DNA from: Notospermus geniculatus
Taxonomy: Eukaryota > Nemertea > Pilidiophora > Heteronemertea > Lineidae
Direction of reading: 5' to 3'
DNA: 64,000 nucleotides
Assembly: GCA_002633025.1 (NCBI GenBank)
Contig: NMRB01001777.1
Location: 61,083 to 125,082, forward strand
Of this stretch, positions 1 through 12,400 are shown in pieces (the first letter of the stretch is position 1; the number at the start of each line of letters is the position of its first letter). The position numbers were made by a program, and so were the translations under genes. Below the pieces are notes generated by a model. It was not told the origin of the DNA, made no database searches, and saw only the letters and a program-made list of their open reading frames with translations.

Positions 1-1070
1 CCTTACACGTGCGATCTGAATAATGTCGAAAGACAGAGGTCTAATTAATCGATCTTGGTAGTTCTCGATTTCTTCATTCCTTGATTTCTCTGTTTCCCAA
101 TACCCCTTAGAAACCCGTTATTCATGCAAATACACATTCAGTGGAAGAAAGCCTGCAGGCTTCATATCCTGTTTCCCTGTCTGATCTCACCTTGTTCAAC
201 TGGGTGTCTATAAAATGAGAACTGAGCAAATGGCACTTGGCCCAGAAAGGCACTCTTTCGGTTTTAATCGAGTATCGGGCAGATGGGGGTTAGGATTCGG
301 GGTTTGGTTGAAAGTGAGTGATCACCAGCTTTATATACAGCACAAAAAATGACAAAAAGTGATCAATTACTGGATTTAATAAATTTCCATACTTTCCGGT
401 ACTTTCCATATTTCCAGGTTTCCAGCTTTCCAGCATTCCGGAAACTACAGACTACCCGGAATGACCCCAGGTAGGCCTGAATGGCAAAATCAGTGCCACC
501 CTCGTTGCTGCATCCCTCCGCGGTTGACATGTTGGTGGTTGAGTGCAAATGACGTCAGAACCTCCGACAAATGATGTCAGGACACTTGGGTAGAGACCCA
601 AAATGCACTTTGGGCAGTGACGTCTTGGTTTGCACAGCACGTTGTGATGCGTATTCTTGGGGGCTTGAAAACTGTGTTTGAAATGTCGTCGTCCGAATGA
701 ACCAGTTTGGTGACCAATTGACCTAGGGTGTGGCAGTCTAGGTCCATGATCCTGCTTATGGTAGATTAGAGAATCTTTAGATTATTACAAAGTTGTGTCT
801 TGCAATAAGATTGAGATGAGACTGTTTGTGTCCGTAATTGACTTAGGAATATGGGGCCACACCTACCGTGCCGGTCATCAAGGTATTATAACAATCTGAT
901 AATAATGGCAATCTGAGCCCAAAATCTAATGTCATCAGTAGAACTACTGTGCTCCTATGAGAATTTTCTTGTGCAAGTTCGCTCTCTGTGGGCAACTGGA
1001 TCAGCCTAGAAGATGGGCAGTAGTTGGTCACTGGTCAGGGCGTTAGGACACCAACAATGGTGAATTGCCC
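1..1070. other. 5' part of window, no gene seen
   Basis: No exon was recognised. It holds tiny insert 1, a run of ctttcc-like words at 390-440, a TGACGTCA at 550, and at about 955-1005 a single sequence (gtgcaagttcgctctctgtg) resembling the unit edge of the minisatellite at 53668. Confidence 0.4.
325..357 (+). mobile_element. Tiny retro-insert 1 (block A)
   Basis: A 33-bp A-rich insert (tatacagcacaaaaaatgac core) is flanked by exact 8-bp copies of AGTGATCA at 317-324 and 358-365. The core matches inserts at 55911-55966 and 61854-61890. The TSD indicates insertion by staggered cut. Without the sister copies this would look like chance. Confidence 0.5.
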
Positions 1071-1077
1071 TACGCAA

Positions 1078-1437
1078 GCGGCAGTTCGAAAACGCCGAAC
1101 TTGGTACACACAGAACTCTACCCCAATTTCGAAAAGACAGAACCGAAACCAATTTTTTTCAAAATCGCCTAAATTTGTATTTTATGTTCCAGTCTTTGAA
1201 CATGTCAACTTGTCTTGTCTGTTCACACAACAGCAAAGTATGTGTCGTGTAGGCCCTCAATCATTTAGGCATGTCAAAGTATCATTCCTGGCCGTTCAGG
1301 TTGTGTGGATTCTATGTATCTAGCATAAATATGCAAATTAGGCAATTTTGAAAAAATGGTTACGGTTCTGTCTTTTCGAAATTGGGGTACAGTTCGGCAT
1401 ACATGTACCAAAAAGTTCAGCGTTTTTGAACTCCCGC
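1078..1437. mobile_element. TIR element II, 360 bp
   Basis: The ends GCGGCAGTTCGAAAACGC and its near complement pair up. A second inverted block inside contains CCCCAATTTCGAAAAGACAG and its complement. TACGCAA is repeated on both sides (1071-1077 and 1438-1444), giving a 7-9 bp TSD that suits hAT, P or Mutator-type elements. No transposase is present. Confidence 0.75.
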
Positions 1438-1537
1438 TACGCAAGCCAACTCGTGTAAGAACATATGTGGAGGACTCACGTAGGAGTGCCTTTCATGCCA
1501 TGATGTAATGTTTCACCAGACCATTCTTGAAGTCTAT

Positions 1538-1739
1538 ATATGTGACACGTGACAGCAAAAGTAGGTGCAAGTCGCAGGTGATCATCACTGGTCATCAGTT
1601 TACTCAACTTATTATCACTGCTGTCCACTACTATTGTCAACCTGCAGAGATGTACATTTCAGCTGTTGTGTTGTAAAGGCCGTTGTTCCTTTCCTCGGTT
1701 GCGATATGCACCGACATTTGCTGGAGCGGGTCACATATG
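1538..1739 (+). mobile_element. MITE family B, copy 1
   Basis: A roughly 190-bp palindromic-ended repeat. The consensus left end is TATGTGACCCGCTCCAGC followed by aaaagtaggcgc; the right end is its complement. The middle carries gtgatcatcactggtcatca and aacctgcagagatgtac. Six clear copies and one diverged copy occur in the window; this one is in + orientation. Confidence 0.8.
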
Positions 1740-2672
1740 ACGATCTGTGAACCTTGGAGATGACAAAGCCTCAGTCAAGTCAGTACATTTCAGTTGAGTC
1801 AACATACAATCTTTTTCATGGCTCTGCCATTATCCTCGCCATGCTTGGCTTATATTTTACCACATCGACGACGACAATGTAGAAAGATCGATGACGGAAT
1901 CAATGATCGACCTTCCTCACCCCTGACACGAGGAGTGTGGTACTGCAGCCATGGTGATCGCCGTGCGATACCGCCAGCCTTCATCATGTTTATTATCCAT
2001 CTCAATGAATATCGTGAACCAATCAAATATGGCTGAGACCTGATGTTGGCCTCCAAGAATTGCGCATAATTGGCTTTTATTGCAGGCCTCCTTTCGCTAA
2101 TGGTAGCTGATATTAACCATTTTTGGAGAGTTTAGGTATTGTTGGAGGTCAAACGGCCACGGGGGAAGGAGGTCACTACTTGGAATGGTCCTAGAGGCAG
2201 TCTATGTGTTGGGGAAGGGGGTTGACATTTGTCGTGCTGAAATAGTTTCCCTGCGCGAACCAGCAGTCAGTGGCAACATTAATCAACGGCAGCATTTTTC
2301 AAGCCCTCTGACCAAAACTGGATCATAATAGCCGCACAGCAGGGTCTCCCATGACTCCATTAACAAGCATGGCGTACCGCCAGGTCTGAACATCATACTG
2401 TTGCTTCCCACCATGCTTGAAAGTTTGCCACCATGCTTGAAAATTCCCACTGCCAAAAGTCTCCAATTAACTAATGTAGAATCCTGGCAGGAAATTGCAT
2501 TTCAGGGCTTCTAGAATCCAAATTTTTCTGCAGAAAAAAAAACAAATGAGATTAAAAGAAAATTTCATCTGCTACACGATGATGTAAGATTTACTGTCGA
2601 GCGACCAACACAAATGGTTTATTTTCACGTGAGAAATAAAATGGAAATAACGTTAGAAAAAAGAAACTTTTT
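1740..2672. other. No gene seen
   Basis: Mixed unique-looking sequence with no exon-like frame. At 2490-2530 the words gcatttcagggcttct and ccaaatttttctg match the inner end of the CAG-type elements at 3616 and 31030, so a fragment of that repeat is present. Confidence 0.4.
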
Positions 2673-3010
2673 GGTCACATGCACGCAACGCCACGTTGTG
2701 ATGTTATTTGTGCAGGTTCTCCATTAGAAAGCAGCTCATTGGGTACGCCAAGACTCTTATAGAAGGCAGGTCGTTAGGAATAGGATGTGGTCACATTGCC
2801 CACAGCGCCACGTTGTGACGTTATTTGTGCAGGTTCCCCATTAGAAAGCAGCTCATTGGGTACGCCAAGACTTTTATAGAAGGCAGGTCGTTAGGATGTG
2901 GTCACATTGCCCACAGCGCCACGTTGTGACGTTATTTGTGCAGGTTCCCCATTAGAAAGCAGCTCATTGGGTACGCCAAGACTCGTATAGAAGGCAGGTC
3001 GTTAGAATGT
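2673..3010. repeat. Tandem repeat, 3 copies of about 111-116 bp
   Basis: Three near-identical units start at 2673, 2789 and 2900, each with ccacgttgtgaygttatttg and ending in agaaggcaggtcgttagg. The first unit differs slightly (gcacgcaacg for gcccacagcg) and has a six-base insertion. There is no coding potential. Confidence 0.9.
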
Positions 3011-3253
3011 GAGAAGAAATATATTTAGAGAATCTGCTTTCTTTCATTTCGTCAGTGCATTCATTATGATGCACTCAGGCCATCAACAGAGCAGCCTTCT
3101 GAATACGGAGTGTAAGAGCTTGTCTGTTTATACATTATGGCACAATGTAGCCTTGGCCATTTCCTGAAGTTGTTGTTAGAGTCTGCTCATTTGGCTAATG
3201 CTTCCGCTGGTGACTCAGGCCACCCAGTCGAGGTGCTTCTAGTATGTCTATTA

Positions 3254-4188
3254 AGCCTAGCGCCCATCGACCTTGCGACTGGATGCAACTACCGGCAATG
3301 GCGTTTCCGGCAACGGTGGGCGACAGGCTGGAAACAGCAGCAACTGATCAGATGCTCAAACAGGTCGATGTGCGTGCCCTGGCAACGCTATTGCCGACCG
3401 TTGCCGCAAGTTCCAGCCTGTTGCTCATGTTCTACTTGTTGCCGACCGTTGCTTCTACATGTAGTTCTCTTCAGTCGCTTTCGATGTGTGCGCTCTGGCA
3501 GTGAATTTCCTTTGTTTGTGGAGCACACCTGGTCATGTGATGGAATCAGGTGACCCACAAAATGACTCCCGAGTGGTCCGCTCAGAAGACATCGACAATT
3601 TCCGTGTAGCATTCACAGAGTTCCTGCAAGGTCTTAAAAAGTCTTAAAAAGTCTTAAATTTGGCACTTCCATTTTCAAGGCCTTAAAAAGTCTTAAATTT
3701 GATAATTTCTTTGGGAAGGTCTTAAAAAGGTGTTAAATTTCATATCAAGGCAGTTGTAAAAAATTGGCAGGAGATGTCAGGAAATCGCATCTCCGGGCTT
3801 CTTAAAACCAAAATTTTTCTGGGGGAGGGCCCCCACACCCCCCCGCCCAAGTAGCCTACCCACTTTCTTGGTCATGTTGATCCCTGTCATTCTTCCCTTG
3901 CGGAAACCCTTCCAGGGATGTTCGGGGGCTTCATTTAGAAGAAAATAGGTCTTAAGTTTTGCCGATACTTGGTCTTAAAAAGTCTTAAAAAGGTCTTAAA
4001 TTTGGTGCTCCACAGGCTGCAGGAACCCTGATCAGTTGCCTGTTCGATGTGCGCGCTCCAGATTGAAGATTGGATTGTGCCACTTGTTGCCGCAATGACC
4101 TGTTGTAATCGATGGCGCCTTCCGCTGACATCGATAGCGACTGTTGCGTTTAGTTGCTTCCAGTCGCAAGGTCGATGTGCGCTAGGCT
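3254..4188. mobile_element. TIR element NN with a second element nested in it
   Basis: The left end AGCCTAGCGCCCATCGACCT and the right end (complement, 4150-4188, with tccagtcgcaaggtcgatg) pair, and TTA is duplicated at 3251-3253 and 4189-4191. A 3-bp TTA/TAA TSD is typical of PIF/Harbinger elements. The body repeats words such as gttgccgaccgttgc and gatgtgcgcg. Element 3616-4030 is inserted inside. A diverged relative lies at 51851-52260. Confidence 0.7.
3616..4030. mobile_element. CAG-ended TIR element with gtcttaaa repeats
   Basis: The ends CAGAGTTCCTGCA and TGCAGGAACCCTG are inverted. The interior is built of aaaaagtcttaaattt words and a GC-rich gggggagggcccccacac segment also present at 31182 and 43559. 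No clear TSD was found for this copy. It is nested in element NN. Confidence 0.7.
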
Positions 4189-4600
4189 TTAGGGAGCGGA
4201 AGATCCAGCATCAAAATGATCTGGACGTATTTGCACCGACGAACTACGTACATGTACTTGCAAGATTTGGTTGGCGTTCGTTACAAGCACATCATTTGAT
4301 ATTAACGTGTGACATGTCATATTCCGAGCTCAAACGTCCTCCAATTTTATCCCGCAATTTGGGACGGCGAATCTATAATCCATTGTATTGATGAAAGTGG
4401 AGTCCATTGTCATATCTGACGCATTATTGCTGAATATAAGTTATTGATGCCTGTGGTATTGAAGTCGGTTCAACTTCGACATTCAACTGGCGATATTCTG
4501 CTGCAGGCAATTCTCCGCTGAATCATCACACTGATTTCATTTACAGACCAGAAAATTGTAGGGTGTCTTCGATATGTAAAGCATATTCTGCTTATGGCGT

Positions 4601-5139
4601 GTTCGATACTTGCGCCGTGCTTGCATGGAAGCTCGGACATGTCGGATAGCACGCATATACGCAATGAGGCCAAGTAAACGAACAGTGTTGCGCCTGGTTA
4701 CAGTAAAGTGTCATGGCGTTATGAAGGGCCAAGTGAACGAGCAGTGTCGCGCCTGGTTACAGAAAAGTTCCTGGCGTCTACATGTATGAACATGATGAAG
4801 TGCTAAGTGAACGAACGGTGTTGCACCTGGCTCCAGTAAAGTGTCATGGCATCCATAAAGGGCAAAGTGAACGAACGGTGTCAGGCCTGGATACAATAAA
4901 GTGTCATGGCGTCTATGAAGGGCCAAGTGAACAAACGGTGTCGCGCCTGGCTCAAAAAAGTGTCATGGCGTCAAAGAATTTTCCTCTTTCTCCATTGGCT
5001 GAACCAGGTTCGCTGCCATCTTTTCCCAAAGTAACCCGCTAAGAGAGTCGCTCACTTTGGCCAGGCGGGCGTTGTGACGTCAGAACTAACAAGAACGTTG
5101 TAGGGCTTACACGTGGAAGCCCGGCGCTAGTAATTGAAC
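4601..5139. mobile_element. TIR element F, copy 1, with internal tandem expansion
   Basis: The left end GTTCGATACTTGCGCC and the right end ggcgctagtaattgaac are inverted. A single-copy version (306 bp) lies at 24733-25038. In this copy a segment of about 60 bp (aagtgaacgaacggtgt, gcctggctccagtaaagtg, tcatggcgtc) is repeated about five times (4672-4975). The shared right half includes ctttctccattggctgaa and a TGACGTCA at 5075. Confidence 0.75.
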
Positions 5140-5947
5140 ATGCCAGTAGGAAATATTCATGATCATGTTCGGTAGTTGTCGAAGGTGGAGATTGCTGGTT
5201 TAGAATAGCAGCTTGTTCCAGTCTGTCTAGGGGCATGTCGTCTTTCTCTGCTGCCCAGCTAGAAATAATTTCATTTTCTGCCTCCTGAAAGTATTCAATA
5301 TTCCAACAAAGTTGGTGGCCTACTAGTTCTCCCACATGACGTCGTGGCCATTCATTGTCCAAGATGATATAACACTACTAACGCATCCTCTCAGACAGTT
5401 TAATTTACCTAAAACTTTTGTCCCCATGGCGCGCTTGATCAGCTTAGCGTGCCAGCGGCCACTGAATGGTAGTAAAAGCTTCTGACGTCATATGGTGAGA
5501 ATGGTTAGGCCGCCGTCTTCGTTGGAAAGGTATATTTTGAAAAAGAAAAACTACATACTCGACTATTCGAAAATTCTGCATTATAGATAGGGTTGAAGAC
5601 AAACATATTTGGGTGCAGAATTTTGAATAATCTCCTGTCGCTCTGCAAATGGGTTTTCTATTAATTATGCAGAACGTGGTGAAAATCCTTGGGGAGTGTT
5701 AAAAATGATGAAACGAGTTTGGTTCGGTCAGCTGCCCATGTCCATGTGATTGGGAATTGGAATTAGAATGCATGGCTCATGAGATATGTTAAAAACATTA
5801 GCAAACAAATTTTTTTTTTGTAAATTTGATAAAAAGTATATGGTGTGTCAAGACCCATGTGTTCGATGTATGTTTTATCGTGGTGATAAAGTGTTTTGGA
5901 AGAAAAATAAGTGTTTTAACTGATCTACAAAAAGCACCATAATAAAG
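5140..5947. other. No gene seen; shared repeat fragment
   Basis: At 5483-5540 the sequence gtcatatggtgagaatggtt and ttggaaaggt recurs at 35035-35092, so a dispersed repeat edge is present. The rest is AT-rich without recognisable features. Confidence 0.45.
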
Positions 5948-6077
5948 GTTCATTGGCACACGGAATTGGTCCGATTCAGGTCCGTACAAAATCTATCAAA
6001 TGGACTTCAGTGTTGTCGTATCCGGAAAACTAGGGGCAAATGGACTGGAAACAGATCAGATCCGTGTGCCAATGAAC
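5948..6077. mobile_element. TIR element R, 130 bp
   Basis: GTTCATTGGCACACGGA at the left is matched by TCCGTGTGCCAATGAAC at the right, a perfect 17-bp inverted repeat. The inner words (tccgattcaggtccgt, ggactggaaacagatcaga) also partly pair. This is a short non-autonomous DNA element. Confidence 0.75.
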
Positions 6078-6148
6078 TAGCTTGTTTAATTCTCTAGTTT
6101 CCACTTTTCCCATCGAGGGGAAACTTGTAGAGAAACGGTATTGTATTT

Positions 6149-6388
6149 CAGTGCTCGAAAAGTTCAGTTGTTCAAAGGTAGCCATTTGGCTAAATGTCTA
6201 CAAAGTTTCATAGCCAAATATCTATGATTGAGATACTGCCAATGGAAATAGAAAGGACTTACGGCGATTAAAATGGTGAAAATCAAGGAATTCTTGTAGC
6301 CAATTGGCGAAATTGACAAAATCCTTTATAGCCAAATGGGAAAATCCTGTAGCCAATGGCGATGAAAACAGCTACTTTTCGAGCACTG
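6149..6388. mobile_element. CAG-ended TIR element S, 240 bp
   Basis: CAGTGCTCGAAAAGT is inverted as ACTTTTCGAGCACTG at the other end. TATTT flanks both sides (5-bp TSD). The interior repeats tagccaaatgg/tagccaattgg. It ends 42 bases before the NDRG exon a acceptor. Confidence 0.8.
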
Positions 6389-6430
6389 TATTTGTAACAT
6401 ACGTACCTCATGATTTCAATTCTTTTTCAG

Positions 6431-6485
6431 GGTAATCGGCAGCCAGAAGTGAATATTCTGACCCTCCATGACCTAGGATGCAATC
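6431..6485 (+). CDS. NDRG: NDRG exon a (first exon visible)
   Basis: The acceptor is ttctttttcag and the donor is GTGAGT. It encodes GNRQPEVNILTLHDLGCN plus one base of a split codon (c|at, His). This matches the conserved NDRG segment in which a GNRP-like turn leads into a beta strand and a H-D-[IL]-G loop. The exon begins in phase 0, so the missing upstream exon must end on a codon boundary. I looked for a matching upstream exon at 1-6430 and found no convincing candidate. Confidence 0.9.
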
Positions 6486-9400
6486 GTGAGTATCCCTTGC
6501 TTTCCATCATCCATCACAAGAGCCTTTTGATAGCCTAGTGATTACCACATCTGCTGTAACAAGCAGCAGGTCTTGGCTTGGATTCGAATCCCGGGCCATG
6601 TGTGATTAATCATCCTTGGCTCTTCATGTCTGTCGCCTGGGACAGTAAGCCGTGGTGCCTTGTACCTCGTGTCTTTGCAAGGGCTAGTAAAAGACCCCAT
6701 CCAAGTGAGGAACATGAATAGCTTGAGCTTGAGATGACCTCTTCCATACTTACCAGGGCCAATAATGCTATGGCTTCGGCCCTGATGGAAAAGTCTGATA
6801 CAAATACAAAAACCGTGAAATTTTCGCGTGCGTTTTATTTTCACGTTCAAGGGTCAAAACGTGAACAAATCGCGCGAAAATTACTCTTCTTCTTATTCTT
6901 TTGAAGCTGAAGGGTTCCAATCGCGAATATTTATTCTCCGCGAATTCGTAGATCATCAAAATCGCGAACATTTAGCGTCACGAAAATGTCACGATTTACA
7001 GTATACAAAACACAATCTAACATGTCTAATGCCAATGACCTCGTGATCAGTAAGCAGTGTTTCTTCTGCTCCTAATCAACCCACTTTCTCTGGTATTTTT
7101 CTATTGATTTATGGATGTACTGAACAATTTTAACATATTTGTCGATGCTTCAAGATGTGGTGAAATCCCCCAAGGGCATAGAATTGCTAACAATGCCAGA
7201 TTGAGCTTCGATCACTCCACCTTCCCTCGAAGGCACACGTGTTCATGGGATGGGAGGTGTGCATTATGCACTTAGGACACCTTTGTTCAACTCCCCCCCT
7301 CTGTACATTTGTGTCTTCACGAACTTAAAGGAGCACAGTACCGGTATTCCTGTGCAAAGCATACTGGTGTTAAGGGAGACCTCTTTTGACAATGTTGTTA
7401 AACTAGCATAAAATCAACCTCGCTCCATGTAGAGTAACTCTTGTTCCTAGGTAGGGTATCCACTGCATTGTATTGTAATCGTACATTCTCCAACACGGGG
7501 GCGAAAGACAGAATTACGGTATAGAGGCTATGGACGTGACGTCATCAGCGAGGTGACGCCATGTTGGATGGAACATTGTGACATGCTGACGCAGTGCATC
7601 TGACCACGTGCTCCGTCTATTTTCCATCCAACACGTGGCGTCATACCCATTGATGACGTCATTTGATGACGTCAGTGCATAGCCTCTATTGGAGAATGAT
7701 GCAATCACCACCAGTGGCGCCGGCTGTTGACAAAAAGTGGCAATATCGTACCCTTCAAGCCAATGAGGAACTTTGGAGCCGTCAGAGGCCGCTACGAGTT
7801 ACCGATCCCAGAACGTCATGAAATTTGACGTCACAGGGCAGAAATGCATGCCACAACGTCGTCCATAATGACGTGGGCGCCGTGGCTCACGCACTTGACG
7901 CCAAATTTTGCGACGTTCTAGGACCGGTAACAGGCGGCCTCTTACGGCCACCGACGGCAGAAAAGTTCCCCATTAAATTTTGGGCTGCCACGGCATTTAA
8001 GAATACCATGACGCCTCACACATAAGCCTCTGCCAAACAGCTGTGCTGATACTCGCATTTACATAGTTTGCACTTTAGGATTGTTGTCTGCTAAGTTGGA
8101 ATCATTCCATGATGATCAACAACAAATGCATTAGTTCATCTTCCTGACTCAACGTTCTAATTTTGCAACACACTTGGCATTTCTCTCCGTTCTTTTTGAT
8201 GCAAGCAATATATGCTACCACTTAGGGATGATGAAAATGGCTTTCTTGATTCGGATGTATGTGGTTGACACAACGGAATTGAAGTAGACGACGGGATTAA
8301 AGCGAACGAGTCTTAGTCTCAGCATTAGTCTACGGGATGGTTAGATCATTGATCGGACTCGCATACACATCCAGCCTCCGACTACGTGTGATTATACCAC
8401 GACTGTAAACACTCAGGGGGTCGGGATGAAATGCCAGAGTTCACGAGGCGATGGGAGACGTGGATAAACGGTTGAAACGTCAATCGCGGGTAGCCTACCA
8501 ATCACGCGATATTCGTTAATGTGTGCAGACATGCCATCGTGTAACATTGAACCTTGGGTTGTCTTGGTTTACTCATGTAGGTATTCAACTTGAGTGGGTT
8601 AGCTAACATGCAATTTCCATGAAATCGTTTTATTTATTTATTTCAATATTCCTGCATAGTTGGATGGGGGGCTCTACGTCGTCTCAGATAGACTCTATCA
8701 CTCCAAAAAAGAGTGCAGCACCTGACGGGGCAGGGTCATGACGTCCCGCACGTCATTTCATGATGTCCTGAGGTGAGACGAAAAAAAGCAAACTGTTTCA
8801 CGACGTCATGATCGCTGAAACAACTGGATTTTTTTTTGAGTCGCATCATGGCATTCAGAAATGACGTGCAGGACGTCATGGCGCTGGACCCATCAGGTGC
8901 TGCACTCTTTTGGAGTGTTGATGTCACTTTACTAAAATTTACTTGGTATGAACATGAGATGATGCTAGACAAGATTGTAGATAATCTAAACCCCAAGAAA
9001 ATGTGACTGTCTCCAGCAAAAGCAGGCACTTGTCACAAGTGATCATCATTGGTTGTCAGATTTATTCAACCACCATCATTGCATCCTGAAGTAATTGTTG
9101 GTTTGTGCACGGTGACGAAGGGAGTGAGCGCTAAGAACCAGTGATTACCTTATAAAGCCCATCATTGCTGTCCACCACTGTCTCTACACAAAGACATTCA
9201 TTTCAGTTGTGGGGTCGTAAGTCCACTGTTTTTGCTTTTGCAACAAGCGCATGCATTTGATGGAACAGGTCACAAATGTGTCCCTCTTGTCGAGGTGTGC
9301 GGAGTCAGTGTGAGCAGTTGCAAGAATTAACCTTCCTTCTCCCATTAGTCATTTGTTGCAGCCTGACTGTCGTCCAGGCCAAACCCTGCCGAAATGTGCT

Positions 9401-12400
9401 CCACCCTGTACTAATTAGGGGAAGTGTGTGGAATATGCAAGCAGTTGCAAGAAAATTCCTTCTAGTAGTAGAGTCCTGTTAGAGCCAGAATGTCCAGGTG
9501 GAACCCTGCCCAATGTGTGCCCCTCTGTCGTTCGTGCTAGTACTGGTCGAGGCATGTGCGGGACGCAAGCAGTTGCAAGACAATTCCTAGTCCCAACCGA
9601 GTCATTTTGTTGGAGGCAGATTAGATTGTCCTGGTCGAGCCCTGACCAATGTTTGTCCGGACCTGTCCGGAGTCTTGTTTTTGGAGCCTGGTTGTCCAGG
9701 CCGAAACTCTGCCCAATGCATGTCCCTCTGTAGTTTAGTACTAGAACAAGTTTGATAGGGACAATGAGGGAAGTGTGCAGGACACGAGCATTGGCAAGAA
9801 CATTACTTCTCTGAGAATGAGATGTTTCGGGGCCGGACATTGCCGGATTGTTGTCCGGGCCAAACCCTCCCCAAAGTGTGCCTGTGTGGTATTGAAGGGC
9901 TTAGAATGCATGCGAGTAGTTGCAGAAATTCTTGGAACATTGCACAGGTGCGGATCCAGAGGGGGGTGCACCGGGCGTGCGCCTCCCCTTTTGGCCAACA
10001 AGTCTGTAAAATCGACGGTGAAATTCTGGAATTGGGTGCAAATTTCAGTGTTCCTGGCACAGGGCGCCCCCTATTTTCCCCAATTCTGGATCCGCCCCTG
10101 TTGCACTATTTTGTGCAGCCATGCAGATTGTTGTCATGCAGATTGTTGTCGAGGCTGAACCCTGCCCATGGACCTGGATCTATCGATCCTACCTCTACAG
10201 CGATAGGATAGACGTTCAAATGATAGAGACGCTGTTCCAGTGATTGAAATATTCATGAACAATTACAAGTGATGAGTACGAGATCCAATCATGATGAAAT
10301 GTCAAAGTTCAACGATGGAGTCGATCGAAATGAATGGAATCAATGCCGCATGTTGGATGGACACAACTTGGAGAGGGATGAGGACAGGGCTTCTGATATC
10401 AAGTGAAGAGAGGGATGAGGACAGGGCTTCCGATATCAAGTGAAGAGAGGGATGAGGACAGGGCTTCCGATATCAAGTGAAGAGAGGGATGAGGACAGGG
10501 CTTCCGATATCAAGTGAAGAGAGGGATGAGGACAGGGCTTTTGATATCAAGTGAAGAAGGTGCCATGCAGTGCTAAGCCTTGAAGTGGGGCGGCTTTCCT
10601 ATAGCCCCCTTTTACACTACAAAATTTTTACCGTGCTCCGTCCGGGCCATGCAAGCCCGGTTCGGTACAATTTTGCCAAGTGTAAACAAGTCGAGACAGC
10701 TTGTCCTGATACCAAATTAGTGCCGCAGGTACTAATTTGGTAGGCTCAATCCGGGTCAAGCATGGTTCCTTGAAATTCCGCCACAATAAACAGCTACAGC
10801 TAATCTAGCCCGCTTACCTGGGCACAGTGGACATTGTGTAACTACCCAACCTTGGCCTTTACGTCATTGCCACGAAAGCTCCATGGCAAACAGCGTATTT
10901 TTTCAGGTGACTGGGTCATGTGGGTGGGCTTGGCACGGATTTGGCTCGCTTGATTTCTGTGGTGTAAATAGGCCTATCCCGCTTGAATTCAAAGCGGGCT
11001 CGGTCCGGGGCGAGATCGGCACGCTTCAACTGGTGCGGTAGTGGAAAAGGGGCTTACGAAGGATAATAGAGAGTAGACAAGGGCAGTACCCTGTAGACCA
11101 CACATTCCACGATCGCAGCATCAAGAAAACAGATAAAAAAGAACATGACCTTCTCTGTACCATTGATTTCAAGGATAGTATCGGAAACTACCACAGCGAT
11201 AATCTTTCTGCCGTGACATATAATTGGCATATCTAAGAGGTCAGAGAATGGCAGATGCAGAAGTATGTTCTGAAGATAGCTGCTGGTCGGGCAAATATGG
11301 CGGCTACGACAGATGGTAACCTTTGGTATGCCATCTTACTCACTTCGCTGAAGAAGTAAGGGAACATCCAGTTGCTGAACATACCACACAACCAGTTCTG
11401 TTGTTGCAGCTCATGCCAATCAACTTGCTTGGTATGATGCTGGTTCATTTAGTACACATCGATCCTAAGATCCTTGGCAACTCTACAAATACAATGAATG
11501 CTGGTCTGTATACAACTCAAGCTGAAGCTCCAAGTCGTGTTTGTGTACGGTACGTCGTAGACTCTGCTGCGGAGGCTGTGACTTGTGTACCGAAACCCGA
11601 AGGAAGAAAAATCTTATTTGAATCATGTTCTGTTCTGTTTGGGGGCCTTGTTAGCCTAGTGGTATCACGTCCGCTTTAAGTGGCAGGTCCCGGGTACGAA
11701 ACCTGGTCCATGCAGGATTAGTCATCCCTGGTTCTTATTGCAAGGGACAGTAAGTTCAATGTGGTGCCTTGTACCTTGTGCCTTTGCAAGGGTAAGTAAA
11801 AGACCCCATCCAAGTGAGGAACATGAGTAGCTTGAGATGGCCTCTTCCGTACTTACCACGGCCAATAATGCTATGGCTGGCCCTGATAGAAAAATCTAAT
11901 AAAAAATTTCTGTTATAAATCCAAGGCTCTCTTTTGAAATTTTAAGCCATACGTGTTGCTGTGCCAGCCATAGCGATGTACAAGATGTCAAACTCAGCAT
12001 TTGACTGCCGTGTATCCCTCAACCAATATTCCGAGCCGCTGAAGTCGTGCTTCGTACATGGATTGCTTAGTGACAAACTGACAAGACTTAGTAACCGCCG
12101 TGCTAGAGAATCCACTCAGTTTTATGTAGCAGATCACGATGTATGCGTTCTCGGTGGAAAATGATTCTATTTCGAGTGAAGGGTCTTTGAAGGAACATTC
12201 GTCATCTTCTATGTTTGTGCTGATGTAGCGTGTAGGTGTATGTGGAGTTCTGGGAGAGTTACATGTAGGGGAGATGATCATAAAAAACGAGTTAAAAAAG
12301 CCGTCAGCTCAAACATTTCAAAGGATGGAAGTGTATGCAAAGAAATCAATATTGGTTCTCCCCACCTACCCAGTGAGTATTTTAGACTGAGATGAGGAAA

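Noticed and set aside
1-6430. Missing N-terminal NDRG exon and promoter
   Set aside because: No phase-0 exon with a donor and the expected N-terminal NDRG pattern was found; I do not place one.
10371-10555. CRISPR-like array
   Set aside because: Direct 37-bp repeats without spacers in an intron-containing animal genome; this is a minisatellite.
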